Shown here piece by piece: positions 1 to 9,148 of a stretch of 64,000 nt of DNA. The notes below the pieces were generated by a model. It did not search any database. It saw nothing but the letters and a program-made list of their open reading frames with translations, and was not told the origin of the DNA. The stretch is from G963662905 sp963662905. Its GTDB lineage: Bacteria; Bacteroidota; Bacteroidia; Bacteroidales; WRLA01. How positions within the stretch are numbered: the first letter of the stretch is position 1; every line of letters starts with the position of its first letter. The position numbers and the translations under genes are program-made. The stretch spans positions 434,001-498,000 of the forward strand of contig CAXXFD010000004.1 in NCBI GenBank assembly GCA_963662905.2, read 5' to 3'.

Positions 1-26
1 AATTTTAAAAAATGCAGGTATCCTAT

Positions 27-64
27 AAACAAAAACCCGGAACAAAAATCCCGGGTTTTTGTTT
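27..64 (-). terminator. Rho-independent terminator of the trxB operon
   Basis: A perfect 14-bp inverted repeat (27-40 with 51-64, core AAAAACCCGG/CCGGGTTTTT) lies just beyond the stop codon of the thioredoxin reductase gene. Its A/T flanks let it work in both directions. Confidence 0.75.
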
Positions 65-77
65 TTTATGATACGAA

Positions 78-1016
78 CTACAGGCTTTTCCTGCGCGCAT
101 TTACATATTCAGCAGCCGCTAAAGCTGCGATTGTCCCATCAGCAACAGCGGTCGTAACCTGACGATATTTTTTTGCTATGGAATCACCGGCAGCAAAAAC
201 ACCGGGCAAACTTGTGTGCATTTCTTCATCGACCACAATTTCTTTCCGCTCGTTCAGCTCCAGCTTTCCTTCAAGGCTCTCGGTATTGGGGATATATCCG
301 ATAAACACAAAAACCCCATCAATTTCCTTTTCGTAGGATTCACCGGTTTTAAGGTTTTCGAGCGTCACTTTTTGCAGCTTTTCATCGCCAAAAAACTCTG
401 TTATTCGGGTATTCATTGTGAAACTGATTTTAGGATTTGCTTCGGCTTCGGCCACATAATACTCAAAAGCCTGCCATTCATCCAGCATATGAACCACCTC
501 AACTGAAGCGGCGTATTTGGTCAGCGAAACAGCTTCTTCGAGCGCTGTATTTCCACCACCAACAACAATGATGTTTTTATCCTGAAAAAAATCCCCATCG
601 CAGGTGGCACAATAGGAAATGCCTTTTCCGCGCAGTTTTTGTTCACCGGGCACACCCAATGGACGTGATTTCCCACCGGTTGCCAGAATCAAAGCCCCGG
701 CAGTATAAACTTCTTTTCCGTTTACCTCAACACGCTTTGTATCGCCTTGCATATCGCAAGCAGTTATGCTCAGGTTTGATTTCAATTTGCAGCCAAATGA
801 TTTTGCCTGTTTCTTCATCGTATTGGCCAACATATAGCCACTAGTAGCCTCAACTCCCGGATAATTGGCAATTTCGTGGGTCAAAATCAGCTGTCCACCT
901 GCCGCTCCTTCATTGAGAATCAATGTTTTCATCTTTGCTCGCGAAAGATAAATGCCTGCTGTAAGTCCTGACGGGCCTCCGCCGACAACTATTACATCAA
1001 AATGATTTTTGTCCAT
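78..1016 (-). CDS. trxB: Thioredoxin-disulfide reductase (TrxB-type flavoprotein)
   Basis: 312 residues, the usual length for low-molecular-weight thioredoxin reductases. It should move electrons from NADPH through FAD and a redox-active disulfide to a thioredoxin in the cytoplasm. Visible motifs are the N-terminal FAD-binding GGGPSG (residues 12-17), the CATC redox centre (136-139), a second dinucleotide-binding GGGNTA (153-158) and the C-terminal FAD motif AAGDS. The start MDKNHFDVIVVGGG places the FAD fold directly at the N terminus. The gene lies 70 bp downstream of a thioredoxin-like gene on the same strand, its likely partner; a hairpin sits in the gap. Assignment to TrxB rather than a ferredoxin- or alkyl-hydroperoxide-linked relative follows from length and the CATC centre. 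Confidence 0.93.
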   Translation of the reverse strand: MDKNHFDVIVVGGGPSGLTAGIYLSRAKMKTLILNEGAAGGQLILTHEIANYPGVEATSGYMLANTMKKQAKSFGCKLKSNLSITACDMQGDTKRVEVNGKEVYTAGALILATGGKSRPLGVPGEQKLRGKGISYCATCDGDFFQDKNIIVVGGGNTALEEAVSLTKYAASVEVVHMLDEWQAFEYYVAEAEANPKISFTMNTRITEFFGDEKLQKVTLENLKTGESYEKEIDGVFVFIGYIPNTESLEGKLELNERKEIVVDEEMHTSLPGVFAAGDSIAKKYRQVTTAVADGTIAALAAAEYVNARRKSL

Positions 1017-1035
1017 GATACTTTGTTATACGACA

Positions 1036-1068
1036 AACGGAAAGACCGGAATTGCCCGTCTTTCCGTT
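1036..1068 (-). promoter_or_regulatory. Intergenic hairpin between thioredoxin and trxB genes
   Basis: A perfect 11-bp stem (AACGGAAAGAC at 1036-1046 with GTCTTTCCGTT at 1058-1068) encloses an 11-nt loop. No run of T follows on the minus strand, so it looks more like an attenuator, processing site or mRNA-stabilising structure than a full terminator. Confidence 0.5.
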
Positions 1069-1086
1069 CGCACAGATTTATTGAAA

Positions 1087-1437
1087 TTATTCCGGCTTAC
1101 CAAATTCCTGGTTCAGGATGCCTGTAACCTGACCCATGTTCTGGATACTGGACGTTGCTTTGACAATCTTGCCATTCTTATAGTAAACGGTAAATGGAAG
1201 CCCCATAAAGCCACGACATTCAGGCGCATTGCGGATTACTTCGGCATCCGGAATATCAAATTCCATATCAGCAAATTTCACATGCTCATATTCATCTTCC
1301 AGTTCTTCCATAATTTCATAAACAGGTAAACACATGGGACCCATACGACCACAGCATACCATTACATTTTCATTTTCTTCGATCATCTTTTTGTGATCGG
1401 CTTTTGAATTGAGGTGCGTTAAATTTGTATAAAGCAT
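1087..1437 (-). CDS. Thioredoxin-like protein with a non-canonical active site
   Basis: 116 residues from the ATG at 1437; an open frame continues upstream but gives an atypical extension. The sequence has the thioredoxin shape: a strand, an active-site helix, and a cis-proline segment MGLPFTVYYKNG near the C terminus. The usual WCGPC is replaced by VCCGRMGPMC. When the helix is aligned on the residues after the active site, Cys36 matches the second cysteine of CGPC, while the first is Gly33; Cys28 and Cys29 lie six to seven residues earlier. It is upstream of trxB, which supports a role as electron acceptor or donor. I recall similar short thioredoxins in anaerobic Bacteroidales, so it is probably a real subfamily, not a decayed gene. 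Its substrate is unknown. Confidence 0.8.
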   Translation of the reverse strand: MLYTNLTHLNSKADHKKMIEENENVMVCCGRMGPMCLPVYEIMEELEDEYEHVKFADMEFDIPDAEVIRNAPECRGFMGLPFTVYYKNGKIVKATSSIQNMGQVTGILNQEFGKPE

Positions 1438-1624
1438 ATTAATAATTTTTTGTTCTGGCCTTTTTCTCTTAAAAACCATACCAAATCCAATTTTAAATCT
1501 AAATATGTCAATACATCCATTTAAAACGAGACAAATAGTCAGGAATGGCACTGTTGTCAGCCCCAAAGAGAAAAATCCAGCTCAGGAAAACCCGAATTTT
1601 CTCGTGAGCTGAATCCTTTTAGAT

Positions 1625-1632
1625 TATATTTG
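1625..1632 (+). promoter_or_regulatory. Candidate Bacteroidota -7 box (TATATTTG)
   Basis: Exact match to TAnnTTTG, 25 bp before the ATG of the C69 peptidase. An imperfect inverted repeat (CAGCTCA 1578-1584 with TGAGCTG 1605-1611) lies just upstream and could be an operator. Confidence 0.55.
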
Positions 1633-1657
1633 CGGTTCACTCTCAATACTAATCAAC

Positions 1658-3109
1658 ATGAGGAAATTCCTATTTATCCTGTTTCTTGGAAATATTTTTA
1701 TTTCAGGATTACAAGCTCAAAACCAACCGAATGATTTCAACTGCTTTACTGTAATTGCAGGAAAAGAAGCAACGACCACCGGTGATATACTGGCAGCGCA
1801 TAACGAAGACGACTTTGGTGATTATGTTGTGAACTTTTATAAAGTTCCTGCCCGCAATTTCGGGTCTGATGATATTGCCAGGCTGAAAAACGGAGCTATA
1901 GAGCCACAGCCCGAAAAAACTCAAGCCTATTTATGGATCAATATGCCCGGGCTGGACTTTTCCGACTCCTACATTAATGAATCCGGGCTATGCATTTTTT
2001 CCAATGCCTGCCGTTCACGCGAAGACAAAGGAGCGCTTACGGATGGAGGCATTGGCTATTGGCTGCGCCGACTGATGGCCGAAAGGGCAAGCACTGCACG
2101 AGAAGCTGTGAAAATTGGCGGTGCGCTTATCGAAAAATACGGCTATTACAGCAGTGGCCGCTCCTATACAATTGCCGGCCCAAATGAAGCCTGGCTGCTT
2201 TCGGCGGTAAACGGAAAACATTGGGTGGCACAGCGTATTCCCGATGACAAAATCATGATATTGCCCAATTATTATATCATCCACGAAGTAAACCTGAATG
2301 ACACAATGAATTTTTATGGCAGTGCCGATATAATCACGTATGCACAGGAACGCGGCTGGTACAATCCGGAAACAGATGGCATTTTTGATTTTGCCAAAGC
2401 CTACAGCGATCAGGAAAACCTCAACAATCCCAATAACATCACACGACAGTGGGGCGCAATACATCTGCTCGCAAAAAAAGATTATAAAGTTGGCGATGAA
2501 ATCCCTTTTGCTGTGGAGCCAAAAGAAAAAATCAGTCCGGAAATGCTGATGGAAGTACTGGCTTATCATCATGAAGGCACAGAAAAAGACCTGACAGAAA
2601 ACTACGAAAAAGGAGACCCACACCATCATGGCGAATATACCATTTGCACAAGCCATACGCAGTACGGTATTGTAGCCGAGCTCCGCCAGGACTTACCTGC
2701 CGAAATGGCCACCAGAATATGGATAGCACCTTTCCGCCCCTGCGTGAACCCTTTCCTGCCCTGGTATCCCGGCCTCCGGCAAATCCCTGCTGCTTACACA
2801 CAAAACGATAATGACTGGGCAAACGCCCTGCAACATCATTTTGATGAAACAGCTGACTACAGAGAAGAATATCCCGAATCGGTTCATTGGCAGTTTGTGG
2901 ATTTTGCCGCTTCAATTGATGATGATTATAAAAACAAAATCAATGATGTACGTGAAGCCAAATCGAAAAAGCAAAAAGCAATCCGTAAACGTACGGACAA
3001 AGCAGAAAAAACGGCATTGAAAACAGCAAAAAACAATCCGGAAAAGCTGGCTAACAGCTTATATGAGATAACAAACCGTGAACTAACGAACGAATCTGCA
3101 GAAAAATAA
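1658..3109 (+). CDS. C69-family dipeptidase (Ntn hydrolase), secreted
   Basis: 483 residues. Residues 1-20 form a signal peptide ending in LQAQ. Soon after comes NCFTVIAGKEAT, the start of the peptidase C69 fold, in which a cysteine (Cys29) becomes the N-terminal nucleophile after propeptide removal; the following AHNEDD matches the family's conserved N-E-D segment. Members cleave dipeptides with broad specificity. The signal peptide points to the periplasm or outside. The C-terminal 60 residues are very rich in Lys and probably coiled coil or disordered. The gene starts a plus-strand block with two mannosidases, 20 bp before GH92, so it may handle the peptide part of glycoproteins. The family call is firm; natural substrate and final location are inferred. 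Confidence 0.87.
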   Translation: MRKFLFILFLGNIFISGLQAQNQPNDFNCFTVIAGKEATTTGDILAAHNEDDFGDYVVNFYKVPARNFGSDDIARLKNGAIEPQPEKTQAYLWINMPGLDFSDSYINESGLCIFSNACRSREDKGALTDGGIGYWLRRLMAERASTAREAVKIGGALIEKYGYYSSGRSYTIAGPNEAWLLSAVNGKHWVAQRIPDDKIMILPNYYIIHEVNLNDTMNFYGSADIITYAQERGWYNPETDGIFDFAKAYSDQENLNNPNNITRQWGAIHLLAKKDYKVGDEIPFAVEPKEKISPEMLMEVLAYHHEGTEKDLTENYEKGDPHHHGEYTICTSHTQYGIVAELRQDLPAEMATRIWIAPFRPCVNPFLPWYPGLRQIPAAYTQNDNDWANALQHHFDETADYREEYPESVHWQFVDFAASIDDDYKNKINDVREAKSKKQKAIRKRTDKAEKTALKTAKNNPEKLANSLYEITNRELTNESAEK

Positions 3110-3129
3110 ACCACCATTACAAGAATATC

Positions 3130-6090
3130 ATGAAGAGATCTTTTTTAGCGATTTTGATTTCCATTTTAATTATTTCAGTTACCTCCTGCAATTCAGACAA
3201 TAAGGATTTAGCTGATAAAGTAAACCCATTTATTGGCACCGGAGGCCATGGCCACACTTATCCCGGGGCAGCGGCTCCATTTGGCATGGTTCAGCTTAGT
3301 CCCGACACTCGTTTGGATGGCTGGGACGGATGTGGCGGATACCACTATTCCGATAGCGTCATCTTTGGGTTCAGCCACACACACCTGAGCGGCACAGGCG
3401 TTTCCGACTACGGAGACATTTTGATTATGCCTACAACCGGAAAACTGCACCTCAACAATGGCAGCAAAGCCGGGCATCAAAACGGATACGCCAGTAAATT
3501 CAGCCACAAAAATGAAAGCGCTACTGCCGGATATTACGAAGTCCTGCTCGAAGATTACAACATCAAAGCGGAATTAACCGCTACGGAACGCACGGGCATG
3601 CACCGCTACAGCATCCCTGAGAACGAAGCTTGCCACATTGTCCTCGACCTCATTCATCGCGATAAAGTACTTGATGCCGGTATCAAAATTGTCAGCGAAA
3701 CACGCATCGAAGGTTACCGCCATTCTCAGGCATGGGCCGAAAAACAAATGTTGTTTTTTGTGATGGAATTTTCCAAACCCTTCAGCAGTTTTGGTATTCA
3801 GGAGAATGAAAATCCAGAAGAAGGCAAAAAAGAAGCCAAAGGGGAATCCTTGCGGGCATGGTTTGACTTTGACATGCCACAGGGTGGTGAAATCCTGGTG
3901 AAAACAGGACTTTCAGCCGTAAGTATTGAGGGTGCGGCACTCAATCTGGAAACTGAAAACCCGGATTGGGATTTTTCTGCCATTTATAAAAAAACAAAGG
4001 AAAAATGGAATAAGGAACTCAGCAAGATTAAAGTTGAAGGCAGCACAGCCGATAATCAGGAAATATTTTATACCGCACTCTATCACAGCATGCTAAACCC
4101 CAATATCTATATGGATGTGGATGGGAAATACCGTGGCCGCGATCTGGAAATCCACCAAACGGATGGATTTGAAAATTATACTGTTTTCTCGTTATGGGAC
4201 ACTTATCGCGCTGCGCATCCGCTGTTCACGATTATCGACCAAAAACGCACCAACGATTTCATCAATACATTTATCAAGCAATGGGAACAGGGCGGATTGC
4301 TGCCTGTTTGGGAACTGTCGGCCAACGAAACCAATTGCATGATCGGCTATCATGCCGTTCCTGTAATTGCTGATGCCTGGATCAAAGGCATTCGTGGATA
4401 TGATGAACAAAAAGCTCTGGATGCTATGATTACAAGCGGCATGCAGGATATCCGAGGCAGCAATTATTACCGCGAATACGGTTTTATTCCGGCAAATCTG
4501 GCAGGCTCGTCTGTTTCCGTTACCCTGGAATATGCTTATGACGATTGGTGCATTGCTCAGATGGCTCGGGAAATGGGCGATATGGAAACATACAAAACGT
4601 ATTCTGAACGCGCTCAATATTACAAAAACATGTTTGATCCGGAAAGCGGATTTATGCGTCCCCGCCGCAATAATGCCTGGATTGAGCCTTTTGATCCCAG
4701 GGAAGTCAACTTCCACTATACCGAAGCCAATTGCTGGCAATATAGCTTTTATGTACCGCAGGATATAGAAACATTTGCCATGATGCTTGGAGGGAAGGAT
4801 GCTCTTTCAGCAAAACTTGACAAGCTTTTTACCGAAAAAACAGAAACCACCGGGCGGCATCAGGCAGATATCACCGGACTGATCGGGCAATATGCACACG
4901 GAAACGAGCCCAGCCATCACATGGCTTATCTTTATGATTATACCGGACAGCCCTGGAAAACACAGCAAAAAGTACGGCAGATTATGGCCGATTTTTATAC
5001 GACCCAACCCGACGGCCTGATTGGAAATGAAGATTGCGGACAGATGTCGGCATGGTATGTATTCAGTTCCATGGGATTTTATCCTGTGACTCCCGGAAGT
5101 GATATTTACGCTTTGGGAAGCCCGGTTTTCGACAAAGCAAGCATCCGGCTGGAGAACGGAAAAACCTTTGTTCAAACTGCGGAGAACAACAGTCCTGAAA
5201 ACATTTATGTGCAAGAGGTTTTGCTCAACGGTGAAATTTGGACAAACAATTATATCCGTCATGAGGATATTATGAATGGCGGCCATTTGCATTTCGTAAT
5301 GGGACCTCAACCAAATAAAGAAAGAGGCACACAAAGCGATAATTTCCCTCCAAGTAATATCGGGGAAAACATCATCATCCCTACGCCTTATTATATCGCT
5401 GATGGTCAAACGTTCAAAAAAACCACAGAAATCGGAATGGCCTGCGCAGCTATTGAAGAAGTAAGCATCCATTATACTACGGATGGCAGTGAACCTACAG
5501 AAGATTCAGAAATCTTCATCAAACCAATCAAAATCAATAAAACAACAACTTTTAATGCAATAGCCATTGATAAAAAAGGCAAAAAAAGCCGTTTGAGTAC
5601 CGGAACCTTCTACAGAATACCGGAACACAGAAATATTGAACTGGCAAACAAATATGCCCCGCAATATGCAGCCGGCGGCAATATGGCATTGATTGATATG
5701 CTGCGGGGAAATGAAAGCTTTGCAACAGGAGCATGGCAGGGCTTCCAGTTTCATGACCTTGAAGCTACAGTTGATTTGGGCAAAAAGCAGGAATGCAGCA
5801 AACTGGCAATTGGATTTATTCAGGATATGAAATCATGGATTTTTATGCCCGAATGGGTTGATTTTTACGGCTCTGCAGACGGCAAAAACTTCCATAAACT
5901 GGGTCGGGTTCAAAATTACATACCGATGAAACAAGAAGGAGGAATAGTTAAAGAATTTGAACTCAATATCAAACCACAAAGGTTAAAAGCTGTGAAAGTA
6001 GTCGCAAAAAATATCCAATACTGTCCCGAATGGCATTTAGGAGCTGGCGGAAAAGCCTGGCTTTTTGCTGATGAAATCACGATAGATTAG
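3130..6090 (+). CDS. GH92 alpha-mannosidase lipoprotein
   Basis: 986 residues. A lipoprotein signal ends in VTSC (Cys20). The mature protein opens with the GH92 signature KVNPFIGTGGHGHTYPGA. Further hallmarks are WDTYRAAHP, the LEYAYDDW segment that carries the general-acid Glu in characterised members, and GNEDCGQMSAWYVFSSMGFYP. GH92 enzymes are calcium-dependent exo-alpha-mannosidases acting on high-mannose N-glycans; the linkage preference (often alpha-1,2) cannot be read here. After about residue 760 come a chitobiase-C-like segment (HYTTDGSEPT) and a discoidin/F5-8C-like carbohydrate-binding domain. It is probably attached to the cell envelope. A strong terminator follows, so it forms a unit with the C69 gene. 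Confidence 0.93.
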   Translation: MKRSFLAILISILIISVTSCNSDNKDLADKVNPFIGTGGHGHTYPGAAAPFGMVQLSPDTRLDGWDGCGGYHYSDSVIFGFSHTHLSGTGVSDYGDILIMPTTGKLHLNNGSKAGHQNGYASKFSHKNESATAGYYEVLLEDYNIKAELTATERTGMHRYSIPENEACHIVLDLIHRDKVLDAGIKIVSETRIEGYRHSQAWAEKQMLFFVMEFSKPFSSFGIQENENPEEGKKEAKGESLRAWFDFDMPQGGEILVKTGLSAVSIEGAALNLETENPDWDFSAIYKKTKEKWNKELSKIKVEGSTADNQEIFYTALYHSMLNPNIYMDVDGKYRGRDLEIHQTDGFENYTVFSLWDTYRAAHPLFTIIDQKRTNDFINTFIKQWEQGGLLPVWELSANETNCMIGYHAVPVIADAWIKGIRGYDEQKALDAMITSGMQDIRGSNYYREYGFIPANLAGSSVSVTLEYAYDDWCIAQMAREMGDMETYKTYSERAQYYKNMFDPESGFMRPRRNNAWIEPFDPREVNFHYTEANCWQYSFYVPQDIETFAMMLGGKDALSAKLDKLFTEKTETTGRHQADITGLIGQYAHGNEPSHHMAYLYDYTGQPWKTQQKVRQIMADFYTTQPDGLIGNEDCGQMSAWYVFSSMGFYPVTPGSDIYALGSPVFDKASIRLENGKTFVQTAENNSPENIYVQEVLLNGEIWTNNYIRHEDIMNGGHLHFVMGPQPNKERGTQSDNFPPSNIGENIIIPTPYYIADGQTFKKTTEIGMACAAIEEVSIHYTTDGSEPTEDSEIFIKPIKINKTTTFNAIAIDKKGKKSRLSTGTFYRIPEHRNIELANKYAPQYAAGGNMALIDMLRGNESFATGAWQGFQFHDLEATVDLGKKQECSKLAIGFIQDMKSWIFMPEWVDFYGSADGKNFHKLGRVQNYIPMKQEGGIVKEFELNIKPQRLKAVKVVAKNIQYCPEWHLGAGGKAWLFADEITID

Positions 6091-6113
6091 AACCAAATAA
6101 ACACTAAACTCTT

Positions 6114-6150
6114 AAGCCATTGTTTGCCTAAAAACTGCAAACAATGGCTT
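6114..6150 (+). terminator. Strong terminator after GH92
   Basis: A perfect 14-bp stem (AAGCCATTGTTTGC at 6114-6127, partner 6137-6150) is followed by TTTT. A second short GC palindrome plus T6 follows near 6175-6190. Confidence 0.8.
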
Positions 6151-6241
6151 TTTAAGTCGCTATAAAACCGATTGCCCGGGCGTTTTTTCAGAGAAAATCA
6201 AAAAAAAACGAAAAATCATGTCACACATATACATCTTTACT

Positions 6242-6249
6242 TATCTTTG
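6242..6249 (+). promoter_or_regulatory. Candidate -7 box (TATCTTTG)
   Basis: Exact TAnnTTTG match 20 bp before the ATG of the zinc-ribbon membrane protein. It starts a new transcription unit after the GH92 terminator. Confidence 0.6.
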
Positions 6250-6269
6250 TGGGCTAATCAGAGCTAATC

Positions 6270-6563
6270 ATGGAACTCTATATAATTATTACGGTTTATA
6301 TCATTGCTGCCTTTTACTTTTCACGCCAGGCAATGTACTATGAAATCAGTGGTTTTAAAGTGTTTTTATTGTCAATACTGCTGACCCCCTTAGTCGGAGC
6401 CATTGTTCTTTACAATTCGCGGCGCAAAATCCTCTATAAAGTAAAACAGTATAAATGTCCCACATGCAATTTCTCTTTCACTGAATTCCACGAACAATGC
6501 CCACATTGTGCCAAGGAAGGAAAAAAAGTACGGCTTCAAGAGAAACTCAGGGACATGACCTGA
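6270..6563 (+). CDS. Small membrane protein with C-terminal zinc ribbon
   Basis: 97 residues of unknown function. Two hydrophobic helices (about 3-16 and 30-48) are followed by a basic stretch and CPTC-x11-CPHC (about 68-86), a typical four-cysteine zinc ribbon. This should be an inner-membrane protein with the ribbon in the cytoplasm (positive-inside rule). It has its own promoter and lies 34 bp before the beta-mannosidase gene, but nothing in it suggests a sugar-related role. It may be a general membrane-associated adaptor. The open frame, promoter and motif make a real gene likely. Confidence 0.75.
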   Translation: MELYIIITVYIIAAFYFSRQAMYYEISGFKVFLLSILLTPLVGAIVLYNSRRKILYKVKQYKCPTCNFSFTEFHEQCPHCAKEGKKVRLQEKLRDMT

Positions 6564-6597
6564 TCTTTCTTTTTATCTTCGTAGCAAATCATCTGTT

Positions 6598-9147
6598 ATG
6601 AAGAATCCAGTTCTGAAATCATTACTTTTTTTGCTTATAATCCCCCTTCTTGCTTCTTGCCTCCAAAAGCCTGCCGCTGATCCATTGCATCAGCAATTGA
6701 ACACGCATTGGCAGCTCAAATTAACCGATACGCTTATTGAGGCAAAAGTACCCGGATGCGTGCATACCGATTTGATGCAGGCAGGAATAATCGATGACCC
6801 TTTTTTCCGCAGTAATGAAGACAGCCTGCAATGGATTTCGCGCCTTAATCCTGTTTATCAATGCACTTTCCGGGTTCATCACGACATCCTAAAGCAGGAA
6901 CAACAATTCCTGAAATTTCATGGAATTGATACTTATGCAAAGGTCTTCCTAAACGGTCATGAGCTAACCAAAACACTAAATGACAGCTGCTTAAACAATA
7001 TGTTCCGTATTTGGGAATTTGATGTAAAACAGCTTCTAAATGCCGGCGAAAACACACTGAGCATCCATTTTTTCGATGCAGAAAAATCCGACAGCCTCAA
7101 AGCGACATCTCATTTTGTGCAATATCCTGATCAGCGCGCATTCAGCCGCAAAGCTCCTTATCAATACAATTGGGACTGGGGACCGAAATTCGTAACGAGC
7201 GGCATCTGGAAACCTGTTGAATTGATTGGGTGGTCTGGAATTCAAATTGTTGGCAAAAACTTTGTAACCAAAAATATCACTGAACATTCGGCAGAAACAG
7301 AGCTGATCATCGAAATTGAAAGCACTAAAAATCAGGATGCAACACTAAAGCTTGAAATCATCAATCCTTCAAACAAGGAGATATTGCAAAAAACAGTTCA
7401 GGAAAAACTGGGCTCCGGATTTAATTCCATAAAAATCCCACTTAAAATCCCTGATCCCGAACTTTGGTGGTGCAATGGACAAGGCAAAGCAAAGCTTTAT
7501 ACAATAAAGGCAGCAATCCATTCGGACAGCAATAGCGATAAGCTGGAATTCCGTGCAGGAATCCGAACCATTGAGCTGCAACAGAAGCCGGATGATGAAG
7601 GCAAAAGCTTTCGCTTTGTTTTGAACGGAAGGCCGGTTTTCATCAAAGGCGCAAATTATATCCCGCAGGATAATTTCACAAACCGCACGAGCGATGAGCA
7701 ATACGAAAGGCTAATCCTGCAAGCCAAAAATGCCAATATGAACATGCTACGTGTTTGGGGCGGAGGCTTTTACGAAAACGATATCTTTTATAAACTCTGC
7801 GATGAAAACGGTTTGATGGTGTGGCAGGATTTTATGTTTGCATGTAATTTGTATCCCGGCGATTCGGCTTTCCTGGAAAATGTGCGCCATGAAGCCCGCG
7901 ACAATATCCGCAGAATCCGGCATCACCCAAGTCTGGCTTTATGGTGTGGCAATAATGAAATCAAAGAAGGCTGGTTTAACTGGGGCTGGCAAAAAAGCCT
8001 GGGATATTCTGCAGAAGATTCCTCCCGCGTTTGGGCAGATTACCAGAATATTTTCCATAAAATTTTACCCGAGGAAATTTCGCAATGGAGCTACGGAATT
8101 GACTATCACCCCTCCTCTCCTGCCAATGGCTGGGGTCGGGAAATCAGCCTGAATGAAGGCGACCTGCATTATTGGGGCGTTTGGTGGGGCGCCCAGCCTT
8201 TTGAGATGTATATCGAAAAAACCGGCCGTTTTATGAGCGAGTATGGTTTTCAGGCGTATCCCGATATACAAAGCATTCGGGATTTCAGCCTCCCGCAAGA
8301 CCGCTACCGCAACAGTCCGGTGATGCAAACGCATCAGAAACATCCGCGCGGCGAAGAACTGATCGAAACTTATATGCAGCGGGATTTTCAAGTGCCTGAA
8401 AACTTCAAAGACTATATTTACGCGTCGCAAATGCTGCAGGCGCATGGCATAGGGATGGCTATTGAAGCTCACCGAAAGCAAATGTCTCGCTGTGGCGGCA
8501 CACTTTACTGGCAACTCAACGATTGCTGGCCGGTCATCAGCTGGTCATCCATTGATTATTACGGACGCCAAAAAGCACTGCATCATCAGGTACGCAGATT
8601 GTTCAAAAACACAATCATCCCTATGGAATGGATAAACGACACGCTCAGGGTTTATGTCGTTTCCGATACGGCACAAGATTTTAATGCACAAGTTCGAATT
8701 TCATTATTTGATCAAAATAACGAATGCCATCAATTGGCTGATAAAAATATCCGGGTACAAAATGGCAGCCATATTATTTATGAAATTCCAAAATCAGAGA
8801 TAGGTCATTTTGATGAAAATGCTTCAATCGCATATGCAAAACTCGAAAACGCAGGACAGATCATATCGGAAAATCATTTCTTCTTTGAAAAACCGAAAAA
8901 CCTGAAGCTTCGAATGCCTGAACCGGAATTTGAAATAATCAGCGATGATGCAGGCAATTTCCTGACAGTGGAAAGTCCCGAAACGATTTACGGTTTGCAC
9001 ATCTATTGCGATTCTTTATATCTGGATTTGAGCGACAATTATTTTCACATGGCCCCCGGTGAAAAAAAGATTTTAAAAATCAATAATGAAAACCCCATCA
9101 CAGAAGACATGATCCGTTTCAACAGCATAAATCAAATAAATCTGTAG
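6598..9147 (+). CDS. GH2-family beta-mannosidase lipoprotein
   Basis: 849 residues. The signal ends in LLASC (Cys21), so it is lipid-anchored. The GH2 order is visible: sugar-binding jelly roll (about 30-210, with WDWGP near 192-196), an immunoglobulin-like domain, then a TIM barrel from about 340. LWCGNNE gives acid/base Glu454 and FMSEYGFQ gives nucleophile Glu548; CGNNE and SEYGFQ are typical of beta-mannosidases rather than beta-galactosidases. It would release beta-linked mannose, for example from the Man-beta-1,4-GlcNAc core of N-glycans. Together with the GH92 enzyme it would complete trimming of high-mannose glycans. The next gene starts one base after its stop, so they are co-transcribed. 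A weak -7-like TATCTTCG lies at 6574-6581. Confidence 0.93.
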   Translation: MKNPVLKSLLFLLIIPLLASCLQKPAADPLHQQLNTHWQLKLTDTLIEAKVPGCVHTDLMQAGIIDDPFFRSNEDSLQWISRLNPVYQCTFRVHHDILKQEQQFLKFHGIDTYAKVFLNGHELTKTLNDSCLNNMFRIWEFDVKQLLNAGENTLSIHFFDAEKSDSLKATSHFVQYPDQRAFSRKAPYQYNWDWGPKFVTSGIWKPVELIGWSGIQIVGKNFVTKNITEHSAETELIIEIESTKNQDATLKLEIINPSNKEILQKTVQEKLGSGFNSIKIPLKIPDPELWWCNGQGKAKLYTIKAAIHSDSNSDKLEFRAGIRTIELQQKPDDEGKSFRFVLNGRPVFIKGANYIPQDNFTNRTSDEQYERLILQAKNANMNMLRVWGGGFYENDIFYKLCDENGLMVWQDFMFACNLYPGDSAFLENVRHEARDNIRRIRHHPSLALWCGNNEIKEGWFNWGWQKSLGYSAEDSSRVWADYQNIFHKILPEEISQWSYGIDYHPSSPANGWGREISLNEGDLHYWGVWWGAQPFEMYIEKTGRFMSEYGFQAYPDIQSIRDFSLPQDRYRNSPVMQTHQKHPRGEELIETYMQRDFQVPENFKDYIYASQMLQAHGIGMAIEAHRKQMSRCGGTLYWQLNDCWPVISWSSIDYYGRQKALHHQVRRLFKNTIIPMEWINDTLRVYVVSDTAQDFNAQVRISLFDQNNECHQLADKNIRVQNGSHIIYEIPKSEIGHFDENASIAYAKLENAGQIISENHFFFEKPKNLKLRMPEPEFEIISDDAGNFLTVESPETIYGLHIYCDSLYLDLSDNYFHMAPGEKKILKINNENPITEDMIRFNSINQINL

Positions 9148-9148
9148 A

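Noticed and set aside
1438..1566. N-terminal extension of the thioredoxin-like protein
   Set aside because: The extra residues are unlike any thioredoxin start, and the ATG at 1437 begins the conserved part.
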